From the NCBI GenBank assembly GCA_964641965.1, contig CAZXLD010000020.1:14962-78961 (forward strand): DNA of 64,000 bases, in the 5' to 3' direction. Both the position numbers and the translations under genes were made by a program. This document shows, piece by piece, positions 17,067 to 26,382 of this stretch; positions within the stretch are counted from its first letter, which is position 1, and each line of letters starts with the position of its first letter. The notes below the pieces were generated by a model that was not told where the DNA came from, did not search any database, and saw nothing but the letters and a program-made list of their open reading frames with translations. This stretch comes from JAJDFU01 sp964641965. Its GTDB lineage: Bacteria > Bacteroidota > Bacteroidia > Chitinophagales > Saprospiraceae.

Positions 17067-19235
17067 ATGAGGTCACTAGGGATATGCTTTGGTTTTCTTA
17101 TTCTTCTATTCTCCTGCAACGAAAGGCTCCAGCAGGATGCTCCGGGCGCAGAAGGGCTCCTGGTAGACTTTCGGTATCAACCCAGGCATTGGCAAACCTG
17201 CTTTGGGCTTAAAGATGACTTCTACAAGAGCGTAGTGGCCGACAACGGCAGCCTTTGGTACGAATTTGTTTATGGCAACAATCATATCGGATTTCCATAT
17301 CCGAACTACTGCTGGGAACGCAATAAAGGCTTCCGAACCGCCATCATTCCGCAACTGGCCAATCGGGCTTATCCAGACAGCTCTGAACAGGGGGTATCCC
17401 GTCCGGAACTACCCGTGGTCAGGAATACATCCACCTATGCAAATGTAATCTTGACACAAACCACCCTGGCGTCCTACAAAGATGAAGCCAACCCGCTTAA
17501 CTCAAGATTTGATGTTGTCCACCTGGAATTGAAGAACTCGGGGCAAGCGTTGGAAAACACGCAAATTAGGATAGAAGTAAATACCACCTACCAGATGCGC
17601 CTGGATGAAAGCAAAACCAAGGCGTACCTTGTGCTCTACGGTGAAGATGACAAATTACTGATCCAGTTTCCCAGGCCAGTTGAACGTTTTGCAGGCCATA
17701 TCTCTAAAATGAAGTACTCCTATTATTTTGACTTCAAGTCTGTCCAACTCGAACCCGGGGATACGGATGAAATGCTTTTCGTCCTTCCCAGAAGTAAAGG
17801 CCTTCCCGAAGACATCAGTTCTTCCCTAACCATTGAATCCGAACTTGATAAAGCCAAAACCTACTGGGATACACTTGACCTGCCCTATAACAAGATCGAA
17901 GTGCCTGACTCAGGCATTCAAAACTTGTTGAACTCCGCGGTTCGAAATATTTATCAGGCCAGGGAAATAAAAGATGGTATTCCTGCTTTTCAGGTGGGTC
18001 CTACGTTTTACCGGGGCACCTGGGCAGTAGACGGGCCCTTCTTCATGGAAGCTATGACCTACCTGGGACAAGCTGATGAAGTCAGGCAGGCCATTGAAGG
18101 CATTTTTGTAGTAGGAGAAACCCAGGGTGATACCGGTGAAAGTTTTTCAAAACAAGCAGGTTTACGACTGTGGATGATAGTGCGCCATGCTGAACTAACC
18201 GGAGATTATGACTGGCTGGAGAAGATGTGGCCCTTTGTATCCAGGGAGGTCGAAAACATCAAACGGTACAGGAGTAATTCCTATAAGGATGGAAATCCAC
18301 TGACGGACGGAATGATGCCTGAAGGAAATTCGGATGGTGGAATTGGGGGCATTTATGCAGAGTACACCAATAACTATTGGGTCCTGAGCGGTCTACTACG
18401 GGCTATTGAGGCGGCGGAAATGTTGGATAGACGAGAGGAATTGGCAGATTGGAAGCAATTTTTTGATGCTTATTTTAAAACATTTAATGAAGCCAGGGAG
18501 CGCGATAAAGTGCAAGACCCATATGGCAATGTATATGTCCCAACCTTTATGGGCCACAATACCTTAAACCCTACTTCCGGCCAATGGGCCTTCATGCATT
18601 CTGTTTTCCCCGGCAAGCTTTACTCAAAAGAAGATCCGCTTGTGTTGGGCACCATGAATATGCTTGATTCTTCATTGGTTGAAGGTTTGATTTTAGGAAC
18701 AGGATGGCTACCCAAAGGTCTGTGGACCTACGCAGCATCCTTTCATGGTCACGCTCATTTGTGGTTGGGAAATGGGGATCGCGTTCCTCAAATCCTTTAT
18801 GATTTTGCGAATCACGCTTCTCCCCTGCTGTGTTGGTCAGAAGAGCAACATCCGGTGGATTTCGAAGGGGATTATCTGGCACATGGCGACATGCCGCACA
18901 ACTGGGCAAGCGTTGACTTTATCAGGTTGATCAGGCACAGCCTGGCACTCGAAAGGGGGAATGAACTACATCTGTTTGAAGGATTGCCGTCTGATTGGTT
19001 GGCGCCCGGAATGAAAACGGGATTCAATGAGGTTAATACCACTTTTGGGAAGCTTTCTTTTGAATTACTAGTCAACAAGGAAGGAGATAATGCCGTGCTG
19101 GAACTCATGCTTGAGCCACATGACGATCAAAAACCGGATAAGATTGTCATACACCAGCAAGCCTTTAATGGAAACGAAAAGGATATCTCCATCAATTGGG
19201 AAGAGAGCCTTACGATTGAAATTGAACTGAATTAG
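17067..19235 (+). CDS. six-hairpin glycosidase-like lipoprotein
   Basis: I choose ATG 17067 (MRSLGICFGFLILLFSC, lipobox Cys); a GTG two codons upstream is also in frame. The 722-residue protein has an N-terminal beta-rich domain (about 20-290) and an (alpha/alpha)6 barrel from about 300. The barrel includes NLLNSAVRNIYQARE, FYRGTWAVDGPFFMEAMTY, GIYAEYTNNYWVLSGLL and WLPKGLWTYAASFHGHAHLW. This architecture is shared by rhamnosidases (GH78) and related families in the six-hairpin superfamily. The conserved GTWAVDG and EGNSDGG acidic residues are candidate catalytic positions. I cannot name the family or substrate. It is sandwiched between a sulfatase and a trehalase-like enzyme with gaps of only a few bases. 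Confidence 0.72.
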   Translation: MRSLGICFGFLILLFSCNERLQQDAPGAEGLLVDFRYQPRHWQTCFGLKDDFYKSVVADNGSLWYEFVYGNNHIGFPYPNYCWERNKGFRTAIIPQLANRAYPDSSEQGVSRPELPVVRNTSTYANVILTQTTLASYKDEANPLNSRFDVVHLELKNSGQALENTQIRIEVNTTYQMRLDESKTKAYLVLYGEDDKLLIQFPRPVERFAGHISKMKYSYYFDFKSVQLEPGDTDEMLFVLPRSKGLPEDISSSLTIESELDKAKTYWDTLDLPYNKIEVPDSGIQNLLNSAVRNIYQAREIKDGIPAFQVGPTFYRGTWAVDGPFFMEAMTYLGQADEVRQAIEGIFVVGETQGDTGESFSKQAGLRLWMIVRHAELTGDYDWLEKMWPFVSREVENIKRYRSNSYKDGNPLTDGMMPEGNSDGGIGGIYAEYTNNYWVLSGLLRAIEAAEMLDRREELADWKQFFDAYFKTFNEARERDKVQDPYGNVYVPTFMGHNTLNPTSGQWAFMHSVFPGKLYSKEDPLVLGTMNMLDSSLVEGLILGTGWLPKGLWTYAASFHGHAHLWLGNGDRVPQILYDFANHASPLLCWSEEQHPVDFEGDYLAHGDMPHNWASVDFIRLIRHSLALERGNELHLFEGLPSDWLAPGMKTGFNEVNTTFGKLSFELLVNKEGDNAVLELMLEPHDDQKPDKIVIHQQAFNGNEKDISINWEESLTIEIELN

Positions 19236-20879
19236 ATGATCCGTTCGAAACAGTTTGCAGCTGTAATTTTAGTTTTCTCTTTCGCCCTGAGTAATTCTAT
19301 TGCCCAGGGGAAGCAAGGATTTTACTTTAATAAAAAATCTTATACCAAAGAACCCATCCCCAGGTTTTCTGAGACACGGCACCTGTTACCCCAACCCATT
19401 TTTGATGAGGATACCGCATTCGTTAGTTGCTATTGGAAGGCATGGGAGATTGCTTTTGATAATATCTATGAGCCCACACCAGAAAGTGGCTTTGTCTCTC
19501 CGTTTATAGATGCCTCATTTAATGATAAGATCTTTCTGTGGGATATGGCATTCATAACCATGTTTGCCAATTATGGTACTCCATTCGTGCCTGCCATTTC
19601 CGGATTGGATAATTTTTACGCCAAGCAATATTTGAATGGAGAAATCGGAAGGGAACTCGTAAGAGAAACTGGGGAGCCTTATTCACTGTGGATTAATCAG
19701 GAGAAGGAGCCGATGTTCAGTAGGTACGGCGTGAGGTGGCCCGGATTGAAGATGCCTATTATTTACAAGGACCGAAAAGCGCCTATGCCGCCTACCTATA
19801 TGACATTAGAGGCATTTAATCATCCGATTTTAGCATGGGCGGAAATGGAGAGCTTCAAAATTACAGCAGATACTGCCCGCTTATCGATGGTATGGGAGCC
19901 ATTGGTGAAGTACTATCAAATGCTACAGAAATATTTAATGCAGGGTAATGGACTTTACATTACCGATTGGGCTTCTATGGATAATTCACCGAGAAATGGG
20001 TATCTGATGTACGGTGGTACTGCTATTGATATCTCTTCTGAAATGGTTTTATTTGCTCGAAACCTATCAACCATTGCCGGAGTTTTGGGTAAGCACGAGG
20101 TAGCGGAAAAGTACGATGAGGAGGCAGATCTATTATCGGAACTGATCAATGAAAAGATGTGGAGCACACAAAGGAAATTCTATGTGGATCTAACGCTGTT
20201 TGAATACCAGGTACCTGTGAAGACGGTTGCCGGTTTTTGGCCTTTGGTTGCCGGTGTAGCGACGGAGCAGATAGCCGATACCCTCGTCCGGGAATTGGAA
20301 AACCCAAAAACCTTCAATCGCAAACATCGGGTGCCCACCTTGGCTTCGGGCGAAGATGAATATGATCCGGAGGGAGACTATTGGTCGGGCTCCGTATGGG
20401 CACCAACCAATATGATGATCGTGAGAGGTCTCGAAAAGTATGGCTATGAGGAACTGGCCTATGCTATTGCTATGGATCATCTGAGAAACGTAGTCGAGGT
20501 ATTTAAAACTACTGGCACCATATGGGAAAACTATGCACCTGACAGCATATCTCCTGGTTCAAATTCCAGGCCCGATTTCGTTGGCTGGTCGGGTATAGCA
20601 CCGATAAGCTTTTTTATAGAATATGGAATAGGCATCAAAGTGAATGCACCGGAAAGAAAAGTTGAATGGAGAATCAAAAGTGACGAGCGAGTAGGGCTTG
20701 AGCAACTGTGGTTTGATGATACTACTGTTGATATGATATGTGAAAGAAAAAGTAAGAATGGGAAAAGAACAACCTACATTCAATCAAACGGAGAGCCCTT
20801 TGAGTTAAAAATCATTTATGGGGATAGAGAAATTATAAGAGAAATCAAGGAAGGTGATCGCTTTAAACTAGAATTATAA
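19236..20879 (+). CDS. trehalase-like / MGH1-type glycoside hydrolase
   Basis: The start codon directly follows the stop of the previous gene. The 547-residue protein has a signal peptide (VILVFSFALSNSIAQ) and an (alpha/alpha)6 toroid of the GH37/GH63 (clan GH-G) type. SFNDKIFLWDMAFITMFANY contains the family Trp-Asp pair, TDWASMDNSPRN an acidic catalytic candidate, and EGDYWSGSVWAPTNMMIVRG the strongly conserved C-terminal motif. Relatives act on trehalose, mannosylglycerate or alpha-glucosides; in polysaccharide loci several are uncharacterised. It is periplasmic by prediction and probably acts on oligosaccharides after import. Confidence 0.75.
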   Translation: MIRSKQFAAVILVFSFALSNSIAQGKQGFYFNKKSYTKEPIPRFSETRHLLPQPIFDEDTAFVSCYWKAWEIAFDNIYEPTPESGFVSPFIDASFNDKIFLWDMAFITMFANYGTPFVPAISGLDNFYAKQYLNGEIGRELVRETGEPYSLWINQEKEPMFSRYGVRWPGLKMPIIYKDRKAPMPPTYMTLEAFNHPILAWAEMESFKITADTARLSMVWEPLVKYYQMLQKYLMQGNGLYITDWASMDNSPRNGYLMYGGTAIDISSEMVLFARNLSTIAGVLGKHEVAEKYDEEADLLSELINEKMWSTQRKFYVDLTLFEYQVPVKTVAGFWPLVAGVATEQIADTLVRELENPKTFNRKHRVPTLASGEDEYDPEGDYWSGSVWAPTNMMIVRGLEKYGYEELAYAIAMDHLRNVVEVFKTTGTIWENYAPDSISPGSNSRPDFVGWSGIAPISFFIEYGIGIKVNAPERKVEWRIKSDERVGLEQLWFDDTTVDMICERKSKNGKRTTYIQSNGEPFELKIIYGDREIIREIKEGDRFKLEL

Positions 20880-20897
20880 AATAGCATCGAGACCGAC

Positions 20898-22328
20898 ATG
20901 CAATCAATAAAGGATGGATTTCGGCTAGGCGCCATATGGGTTTTGTTACTTTTTACCGCTTGCACAAGTACTGAGGAACAGAAATCCTTACCTAACTTCA
21001 TTATCATTCTTACGGATGATCAGGGTTATGGTGATCTAGGTATTTTTGGTCATCCCACGATCAAAACCCCTGCGCTTGACCTAATGGCTACAGAGGGGCA
21101 AAAGTGGACTAACTTTTATGTGGCTGCGCCTGTCTGCACCCCCAGCCGAGCCGCACTTCTGACCGGTCGATACCCTATAAGAAATGGTATGACTTCGGGC
21201 AAGCGGGCGGTTCTATTTCCGGACTCCAACGGAGGCTTGCCCCCTTCAGAGATAACCATCGCTGAAGTGCTAAAACAAAAAGATTATGCCACCGCAGCGA
21301 TAGGAAAATGGCATTTAGGGCACCTAACAACCTTCCTGCCTATCAATCAGGGCTTCGATTACTACTTCGGCATTCCTTATTCCAATGATATGGACAGCCG
21401 GCCAGGTCATAATTATGAGAAAAACGCACTGGACCCTTATTTCCAGGTAGATTATAACTTTTACCAGGTACCGCTACTGGAAGGCGCAAAAGAGATCGAA
21501 CGCCCTGTAAATCAGAATACGATCACCAAAAGGTATGTCCAGAAAGCAAAAGAGTTCATTAGGAAGAATAAAGACAAGCCTTTTTTCCTCTACCTGGCTC
21601 ACAATCAACCGCATATCCCTCTATTTTCATCGCGAACGAGTGCAGAAGAGAAAAGTAAAGCAGGACTTTACGGTGATGTGATCGAAGAGATAGACCAAGG
21701 GGTAGGCGAGATTCGCAAACTATTGGAGGAGCTGGCTATCGATAAAAGAACACTCGTTGTATTCACCTCTGACAATGGACCCTGGTTGGCATTCAAAACA
21801 CATGGAGGATCCGCAGGACTCCTCCGATCCGGCAAGGGTACGACCTTTGAGGGAGGTCAACGGGTGCCGGCGGTTATCTGGGGACCCGGAATTGTAAAGC
21901 CGGGGGTCGTACAAGAAATGGGATCGACTTTGGATTTGCTCCCCACTTTCGCCGCACTGGCCGGTATTGAAGTTCCAAAGGACCGAAATATCGATGGGTT
22001 GGATCTGTCAGGCCTCATCGAAGGAACCGAAAAGCAAAGCCCCCGAGATGATTTGTTCTATTGGAACAACGATCGGTTGTTTGCCGTGAGATCTGGTAAA
22101 TGGAAGCTTCACCGACAGTTTGTATCGCCTATCTACTACTGGAATCCCACCGAGCCCCTGGACAAGCCTGTGCTGTACGACCTGGAAACCGATCCTTCGG
22201 AAAAGTATAACCAGGCCGATTCCTTTCCGGATATTGTGTTACATCTCGAAACGCTTATGCAGGCACATGAGAACGAGGTAGAATCTGACCGTATGCCGGA
22301 TAACCTGGCAGGTCGACTTATCGAGTAG
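20898..22328 (+). CDS. sulfatase lipoprotein (type I, arylsulfatase-like)
   Basis: The 476-residue protein has a lipoprotein signal (WVLLLFTAC). It has IIILTDDQGYGDLG (metal Asp-Asp), Cys80 in PVCTPSRAALLTGRYP (formylglycine signature), AAIGKWHLGH, and FTSDNGPWLAFKTHGGSAG with the second metal Asp/Asn pair. This full-length signature resembles the arylsulfatase A / GALNS group rather than the glucosamine-sulfatase-like enzyme at 15541, so the two probably remove sulfate from different positions. It is 18 nt downstream of the trehalase-like gene. A hairpin follows its stop, so the operon may pause or end here. Confidence 0.88.
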   Translation: MQSIKDGFRLGAIWVLLLFTACTSTEEQKSLPNFIIILTDDQGYGDLGIFGHPTIKTPALDLMATEGQKWTNFYVAAPVCTPSRAALLTGRYPIRNGMTSGKRAVLFPDSNGGLPPSEITIAEVLKQKDYATAAIGKWHLGHLTTFLPINQGFDYYFGIPYSNDMDSRPGHNYEKNALDPYFQVDYNFYQVPLLEGAKEIERPVNQNTITKRYVQKAKEFIRKNKDKPFFLYLAHNQPHIPLFSSRTSAEEKSKAGLYGDVIEEIDQGVGEIRKLLEELAIDKRTLVVFTSDNGPWLAFKTHGGSAGLLRSGKGTTFEGGQRVPAVIWGPGIVKPGVVQEMGSTLDLLPTFAALAGIEVPKDRNIDGLDLSGLIEGTEKQSPRDDLFYWNNDRLFAVRSGKWKLHRQFVSPIYYWNPTEPLDKPVLYDLETDPSEKYNQADSFPDIVLHLETLMQAHENEVESDRMPDNLAGRLIE

Positions 22329-22335
22329 AAGATTG

Positions 22336-22359
22336 TACCATTTTCAACTTAAAATGGTA
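22336..22359. repeat. 9-bp stem-loop after the second sulfatase gene
   Basis: TACCATTTT (22336-22344) pairs perfectly with AAAATGGTA (22351-22359) around a 6-nt loop, 8 nt after the stop codon. No T tract follows. It could be an mRNA-stabilising or processing hairpin, or a weak terminator. Confidence 0.5.
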
Positions 22360-22469
22360 TTAACATACCCGGGACAGTAGCGAATCAATCGAACTATACT
22401 TATATTCCATTTTAAGTTCTACTCTTCGGCTTGAAGCATTATCGTGTTGAACAAATTTTACCAGTTTCA

Positions 22470-22507
22470 AGGATAAAATGTCCAACAATAAAAGGTCATT
22501 TTATCCT
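22470..22507. repeat. 14-bp stem-loop upstream of the DUF5689-esterase gene
   Basis: AGGATAAAATGTCC (22470-22483) pairs with GGTCATTTTATCCT (22494-22507), with one mismatch and a 10-nt loop. It lies 64 nt upstream of ATG 22572. Because there is no T tract, a regulatory hairpin or operator is as likely as a terminator. Confidence 0.5.
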
Positions 22508-22571
22508 AGAAAAGGCATAATCAATGAACGACCCATGCTATTTTGCGCATAGTGATTCATTATTAAATTAC

Positions 22572-24041
22572 ATGTCCTTGAACCAATCAATCTTACTCCT
22601 TTTCATCCTCTGCGGATCGTGTCTTGCATGTTCTGAAATGGAAACAACTATGGAAGAGCCACCATTTCAATGGGTTGAAACGCACACCAACAGCGAATTC
22701 CTGGATGAGTTCGGAGGAAAGGAAGTAACAGACGAAACTGTAGCGATTACGGGTGTAGTCATAAGCAGTGACGAAACCAAAAACATCGTAAACGAGCTGT
22801 ACATAGCCGATGAAACGGGAGCTCTAGTGGTAGATGTCTCTGGAGAAAACTTATTCGAAGCTTTTCCTGTGGGGAGTGAAGTCCTGGTCAAGTGTTTTGG
22901 ATTGGCAGTCAATGCAGCAGAACGAAGATTGACCCTCGCTGGAGGGGGGGCCATCGTTTACAGCGGTGGTACCGATGAAGCGATCATTCTGACCGGTAGA
23001 ATGGAATCCGTCCTATCAGAAACGGTAGATCCAGACAACCTTGACGACGACAATCTGAATACCCTGATTAGCATAGAAGGATTTGAGTTCCCGGAGAGCG
23101 CTGTTGGTAAAACCATAGTTCAAAATAGCCAGGAAACGGATTGGATACTGACAAATGCGGATACCAATTCAATTACCTTACGTTTTAGTCCTGATGCTAC
23201 GTTCGCTGAAGAGGTCATTCCCTCCGGAACAGGACCGGTCCAAGGAATTTATGTCAGAGCGAATAGTGAGCGTGTTATTAAGGTCGTCAATTTTGAAGAT
23301 TTGAAATTCGGTGCTCCCAGAAGGCTGCCTTTTACAAAGCGAGAATTTCAATTCGAAGGCAATACCCTGCCTTATCAAATAATGTTTCCTCAGGATTACA
23401 ATCGGTCAGAAGCCTATCCTCTTGTAGTTTTTCTCCATGGTGCCGGAGAGAGAGGCACTAACAATACCAGCCAAATGGCCCATGGCCCCAGTACGTTCGG
23501 AAAGTATCAAGCTAGAGTTGATTATCCTTCGATTGTCATATTTCCTCAATGCCCACCGGATGTCATGTGGTCTCGCAGAATCAAGTATACCGATGGTAAT
23601 GGAACATTGATTTTTGAGTTTCCAGTAGAAGATGAACCCAACTACGCCATGGAGATGGTGATTGAGCTGGTACGGACGCTCATGGTTGAGGAGGGTGTAG
23701 ATGAGAAGCGCATTTATATCACCGGTTTGTCAATGGGCGGGATTGGAACCTTCGAGTTTTTCTACTATGCGCCTGACCTTCCTGCTGCGGGAAGTTCCAT
23801 GGCAGGTGGTCACGATCCGGAATTGGCATCGTCCTATGCGCCAGGATTGTCTTTCAGACTCTACCATGGCTCTAACGATGGAGTAGTTCCGGCCCGATAC
23901 TCGAAAGCGTTATTTGATGAGTTGATCGAATTAGGGGTCGATGCCAGCTATACGGAAGCAGAGGGAAGGGGTCATGAATGGAGATATGTGCTGAACGATC
24001 CAGAGTACCTGGAGTGGTTGTTTAGTCAAAGCAAGGAATAA
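22572..24041 (+). CDS. DUF5689 domain fused to a carbohydrate-esterase-like alpha/beta hydrolase, lipoprotein
   Basis: I choose ATG 22572 because it yields a proper lipoprotein signal (ILLLFILCGSCLAC); the frame opens 16 codons earlier. The 489-residue protein has two parts. Residues about 40-240 match DUF5689, a Bacteroidota OB-like module: ITGVVISSDETKN, LYIADETGALVVDV and VLVKCFGLAV. Residues about 260-489 are an alpha/beta hydrolase of the CE1/Esterase-D type with oxyanion region VVFLHGAGERG, nucleophile ITGLSMGGIG, Asp in HGSNDGVVPARY and His in EGRGHEWRY. The likely job is removing acyl or feruloyl-like groups from the glycan. It follows the sulfatase operon by 240 nt. Confidence 0.82.
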   Translation: MSLNQSILLLFILCGSCLACSEMETTMEEPPFQWVETHTNSEFLDEFGGKEVTDETVAITGVVISSDETKNIVNELYIADETGALVVDVSGENLFEAFPVGSEVLVKCFGLAVNAAERRLTLAGGGAIVYSGGTDEAIILTGRMESVLSETVDPDNLDDDNLNTLISIEGFEFPESAVGKTIVQNSQETDWILTNADTNSITLRFSPDATFAEEVIPSGTGPVQGIYVRANSERVIKVVNFEDLKFGAPRRLPFTKREFQFEGNTLPYQIMFPQDYNRSEAYPLVVFLHGAGERGTNNTSQMAHGPSTFGKYQARVDYPSIVIFPQCPPDVMWSRRIKYTDGNGTLIFEFPVEDEPNYAMEMVIELVRTLMVEEGVDEKRIYITGLSMGGIGTFEFFYYAPDLPAAGSSMAGGHDPELASSYAPGLSFRLYHGSNDGVVPARYSKALFDELIELGVDASYTEAEGRGHEWRYVLNDPEYLEWLFSQSKE

Positions 24042-24155
24042 GACTGGTGATGCTCAACAGAAGGTGTTCTTTCAGCGATTCTGCTGGTGGAAATTCTGCC
24101 AGGATAAACGTTTTGGAGCCTACTGTAGGTGTACTTGTGTAAGAAAGCTTAGTCT

Positions 24156-26243
24156 ATGTATTTGGGAAGGGCTTTATTTACCGTTTTTTCCTTATTCCTG
24201 ATTATCCTCATTCAAGGCTGTGACGGAAGTAGTGAGCGCATGCTTCTGAATAGTCGAACGATTATTTACCATTCGAGTGATGAACCATTACCGATTCAAA
24301 AAGCTGTTCAGGACTTGGCTTCTGACATGCAGATAGTTTTCGGCAAAGAGGTTGAGGTTACTTCGGACCTAGCCGACTGCAGTTCCAACTGCATCATCAT
24401 CAGCTCAAAAGAGAGCCTTCCGTTCAAACTTGAAATACCAGAAAGGCAAGAAGTATTTGTACACAAGGTATTAGACAATCCAAGCGAACGAATAAAGAAG
24501 GCTCTGGTTCTTTCGGGTTCTGACATTCGAGGGGTGATCTATTCGATCTACGATTTCTCCGAAAGATATCTGGGAGTCGATCCATTGTATTGGTGGACAG
24601 ATCATGAGCCTGCAAGGTTGCCGTTCATCCGACTTCCCCGGAACCTTGACTACAAAAGCAGTCAACCTACCATCCGATATCGCGGATTGTTCATCAATGA
24701 CGAAGATCTCCTGACGGGCTGGAAACCCGGCACATGGAATATCAACGGAATCGATCTGGAAGTTTGGGATCGGCTTTACGAGGCGTTACTCCGGTTGAAA
24801 GGAAATATGATCGTACCTGGCACATTCATTTTCCCCTATGAACCTCAAGTGGCCGCAGCAGGCGCGAGAGGGCTGATCATTACCCAGCATCACGCCGAAC
24901 CACTAGGGTTGAATGTATATCGATGGCCTGAAGAGGTTCCCTATTCTTTCCAGGGCCACCGGGATAAACTCATGGCTGCGTGGACCAAAACCGTAGAGCA
25001 GTATCCGGATGAGATGGAGGTGCTGTGGACAGTGGGGTATAGAGGAAGGCATGATCGCGCCTTTTGGTCTGATCAGCAGAATGCTCCCAAAACGAAGAAG
25101 GCAAGAGCTGGAATTATCCAGGATGCTATTCAAACACAGATCAAAATTGTAAAGGCAAGGCGAAAAAATCCTCAATTCATAATGAATAGTTGGGGTGAGG
25201 GGCTGGAATTTATCCAGGAAGGTCTACTGAACGTGCCGGATCAGGTGACAACGGTTTGGGCTGATGGAGGTTGGGGAATCATCCGGGATAATGGCAAGAT
25301 GGGACATGGAGACGGTATCTACTACCATGTAGCCATGTTCAATCACAAGAGCAACCAACTTACCGAAATGATTCCGATTCAGCGTATTCAGAGCGAATTG
25401 ATAAGGGCAATATCGACAGGTGCAAACTCATACTTTTTGCTCAACACCAGTGATTTCAGGCCTGTAATGATGAGTACAAAAGCGGCTCTGTCGATCGCAT
25501 ATGATGCTTCTTCATGGATGAATGATAGCACCTACTACAAGAAGTATATCAGGGACTGGAGTCAACAGCAGTTCGGAGAAAAACACTCGGATCAAATTAG
25601 CGATATCTATTCGAGGTATTATACATCTCCAGCTAAATACGGGCCTGACGAGACGTACCGAATGGGGGACAATTACTACACCCGCATGTCCCGCCTGTAT
25701 TTACGCAGAATGGAGACGGGAGATTCATCCACTTACATAGAAAAGGTGGATCCGAATAAATCGCCGGAAGAAAACGCGCAATTCCTCGTCGACATATGCG
25801 AGGCCGCCAGCCACAGATGGGAAGAACTCTATGAGGATGCAAAAACCATCAAGTCAGCTGTTCCCGCTGACAGGAAATCCTTTTTTCAAACCAACGTGAT
25901 TTTGCCACTTGAAATTCACCAGAACGGCAATGAAATGCTAATAGCAGTGATGAGCGCCTATTTGGGATCGGACGAAAGAACGAGAACAGCGCACCTGAAG
26001 ACAGCCATCCATAAAGTCCAACGGGTGCTGGAAGCATTTGAAAAAGCGGAGACGGGCAAATGGCAAAACTTTTATCAGAATGACTTTATGACAGGCTTCA
26101 GGAGCACTGCTAAGTGCCTGGAGCTTACCCTAAAGAAGTGTCAGGGAATCCCTACCTATGAGAATATTTCTAGCTATGTCAATGACTGGAGCCTATGGGA
26201 TCAGGTGAAGGCGTATCAGGGAAACCAACGTGTCCCCATGTAA
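24156..26243 (+). CDS. GH115 family glycoside hydrolase (alpha-glucuronidase family), lipoprotein
   Basis: This 695-residue protein has a lipoprotein signal (FLIILIQGC) and the layout of GH115. An N-terminal domain with a 'SGSDIRGVIYSIYDFSER' segment is followed by TIRYRGLFINDEDLL, ALLRLKGNMIVPG and ITQHHAEPLGLNVYRW. WTVGYRGRHDRAFWS, VWADGGWGIIRD and a long helical C-terminal region complete it. Characterised GH115 enzymes release alpha-1,2-linked (4-O-methyl-)glucuronic acid from xylan or arabinogalactan. The match suggests a uronic-acid-decorated substrate. It ends the plus-strand train, and the next gene on the minus strand converges on it. Confidence 0.82.
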   Translation: MYLGRALFTVFSLFLIILIQGCDGSSERMLLNSRTIIYHSSDEPLPIQKAVQDLASDMQIVFGKEVEVTSDLADCSSNCIIISSKESLPFKLEIPERQEVFVHKVLDNPSERIKKALVLSGSDIRGVIYSIYDFSERYLGVDPLYWWTDHEPARLPFIRLPRNLDYKSSQPTIRYRGLFINDEDLLTGWKPGTWNINGIDLEVWDRLYEALLRLKGNMIVPGTFIFPYEPQVAAAGARGLIITQHHAEPLGLNVYRWPEEVPYSFQGHRDKLMAAWTKTVEQYPDEMEVLWTVGYRGRHDRAFWSDQQNAPKTKKARAGIIQDAIQTQIKIVKARRKNPQFIMNSWGEGLEFIQEGLLNVPDQVTTVWADGGWGIIRDNGKMGHGDGIYYHVAMFNHKSNQLTEMIPIQRIQSELIRAISTGANSYFLLNTSDFRPVMMSTKAALSIAYDASSWMNDSTYYKKYIRDWSQQQFGEKHSDQISDIYSRYYTSPAKYGPDETYRMGDNYYTRMSRLYLRRMETGDSSTYIEKVDPNKSPEENAQFLVDICEAASHRWEELYEDAKTIKSAVPADRKSFFQTNVILPLEIHQNGNEMLIAVMSAYLGSDERTRTAHLKTAIHKVQRVLEAFEKAETGKWQNFYQNDFMTGFRSTAKCLELTLKKCQGIPTYENISSYVNDWSLWDQVKAYQGNQRVPM

Positions 26244-26382
26244 ACGTTCAATGCTCAACCCGAACTTTCACTTTAATGCTCCATTCCAAGTCAGTCGTAG
26301 GTGGTAGCCGATCCAAGGTTTCCCACTAAAGCTGCATGCCCGAACTTCGATGAGACGCGTATTTTCGCTACCCTTTCAATAT

